A stretch of 5,467 nucleotides of DNA, taken from positions 1-5,467 of the forward strand of contig JAAFHO010000406.1 in assembly GCA_013297575.1 (NCBI GenBank), given 5' to 3'. A program made the translations under genes and the position numbers. Origin of the DNA: Chitinophagales bacterium (GTDB taxonomy: Bacteria > Bacteroidota > Bacteroidia > Chitinophagales > Saprospiraceae). This document shows, one piece after another, positions 5,179 through 5,467 of the stretch. Under the pieces are notes generated by a model. That model saw only the letters and a list, made by a program, of their open reading frames with translations. It was not told the DNA's origin and did no database searches. Each line of letters begins with the position of its first letter. The first letter of the stretch is position 1.

Positions 5179-5467
5179 ATGATGGATAACGAACAAACAT
5201 TTAATCTAAAGCAGGTAGCAAAACACGTTCCTTTTACCGTGTATAGCACGCTTAAATCTAAAGCTATACGCCAGCCAGAAAACCACCTACCTGAAGTATT
5301 ATTCATTACGTCGTATCCACCAAGGGAATGTGGCATAGCAACCTATTCGCAGGATCTGCTGAATGCCATGAACAACAAATTTAATGATTCTTTTGCTTTA
5401 AAAGTCTGTGCGCTGGAACCGGGGAAAACCAAATACCTTTACCCTAAAGAAGTAAAATTTGTCCTTG
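5179..5467 (+). CDS. Glycosyltransferase (GT4-like, GT-B fold), N-terminal part, cut by window edge
   Basis: The first 96 residues of a probable cytoplasmic glycosyltransferase are present; the rest lies past the right edge. After about 38 variable residues comes EVLFITSYPPRECGIATYSQ (39-58). This is the first beta strand and the glycine loop of a GT-B glycosyltransferase, of the type written 'YPPRECGIATY/F', which is common in Bacteroidota enzymes often found beside glycoside hydrolase or phosphorylase genes. A second strand follows at FALKVCALE (72-80), then YPKEVKFVL (88-96). Donor and acceptor cannot be read because the C-terminal donor-binding half is missing. The frame opens after TAA 5152-5154, with adjacent ATG codons at 5179 and 5182; the first is given as start, and use of the second would drop one Met. 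I see no consensus -7 element in front. It likely begins a separate transcription unit. Confidence 0.85.
   Translation, partial: MMDNEQTFNLKQVAKHVPFTVYSTLKSKAIRQPENHLPEVLFITSYPPRECGIATYSQDLLNAMNNKFNDSFALKVCALEPGKTKYLYPKEVKFVL

Overview
The window most likely comes from a chromosome of a Bacteroidota bacterium (perhaps the Chitinophagia/Sphingobacteriia/Saprospiria side, which I cannot resolve). Three things point there. Two intergenic regions carry an exact TACCTTTG, which fits the Bacteroidota primary-sigma -7 consensus TAnnTTTG. No gene start has a clear Shine-Dalgarno; the starts follow A/T-rich stretches instead. The protein set (Thivi_2564-type membrane peptide, AI-2E transporter, low-affinity iron permease, Dps, coiled-coil lipoprotein, 'PPRECGIATY' glycosyltransferase) is also familiar from that phylum.

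Layout. Positions 1219 to 1 (minus strand) hold the N-terminal 406 residues of a P-type Ca2+-type ATPase that runs off the left edge. A divergent intergenic region (1220-1476) carries the first TACCTTTG promoter. It drives a 61-residue membrane peptide (1477-1662) and perhaps the genes after it. Next is a tight plus-strand run: AI-2E family transporter (1751-2788), low-affinity iron permease family protein (2751-3185, overlapping by 38 bases), a small protein resembling the last domain of bacterial eRF1-like (baeRF) proteins (3192-3584), and a Dps ferritin-like protein with a complete ferroxidase site (3591-4064). A second TACCTTTG promoter with a palindrome at the predicted transcription start precedes a coiled-coil lipoprotein (4203-4679), which ends at a strong hairpin terminator (4682-4743).

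The next 435 bases have no intact gene. Conceptual translation in two frames gives N/Q/G-rich segments whose Asn codons recur about every 30-33 bases, in the style of curlin (CsgA/CsgB) repeats. I read this as a probable decayed curlin-repeat gene. The window closes with the first 96 codons of a glycosyltransferase (5179 to the right edge).

Together the intact genes look like a stress and metal-homeostasis island: cation export or transport, iron-related membrane protein, iron storage and DNA protection by Dps, and an envelope lipoprotein. The joint role is inferred from gene order; individual family calls rest on motifs read directly from the translations. No mobile element, tRNA, rRNA or CRISPR array was seen.
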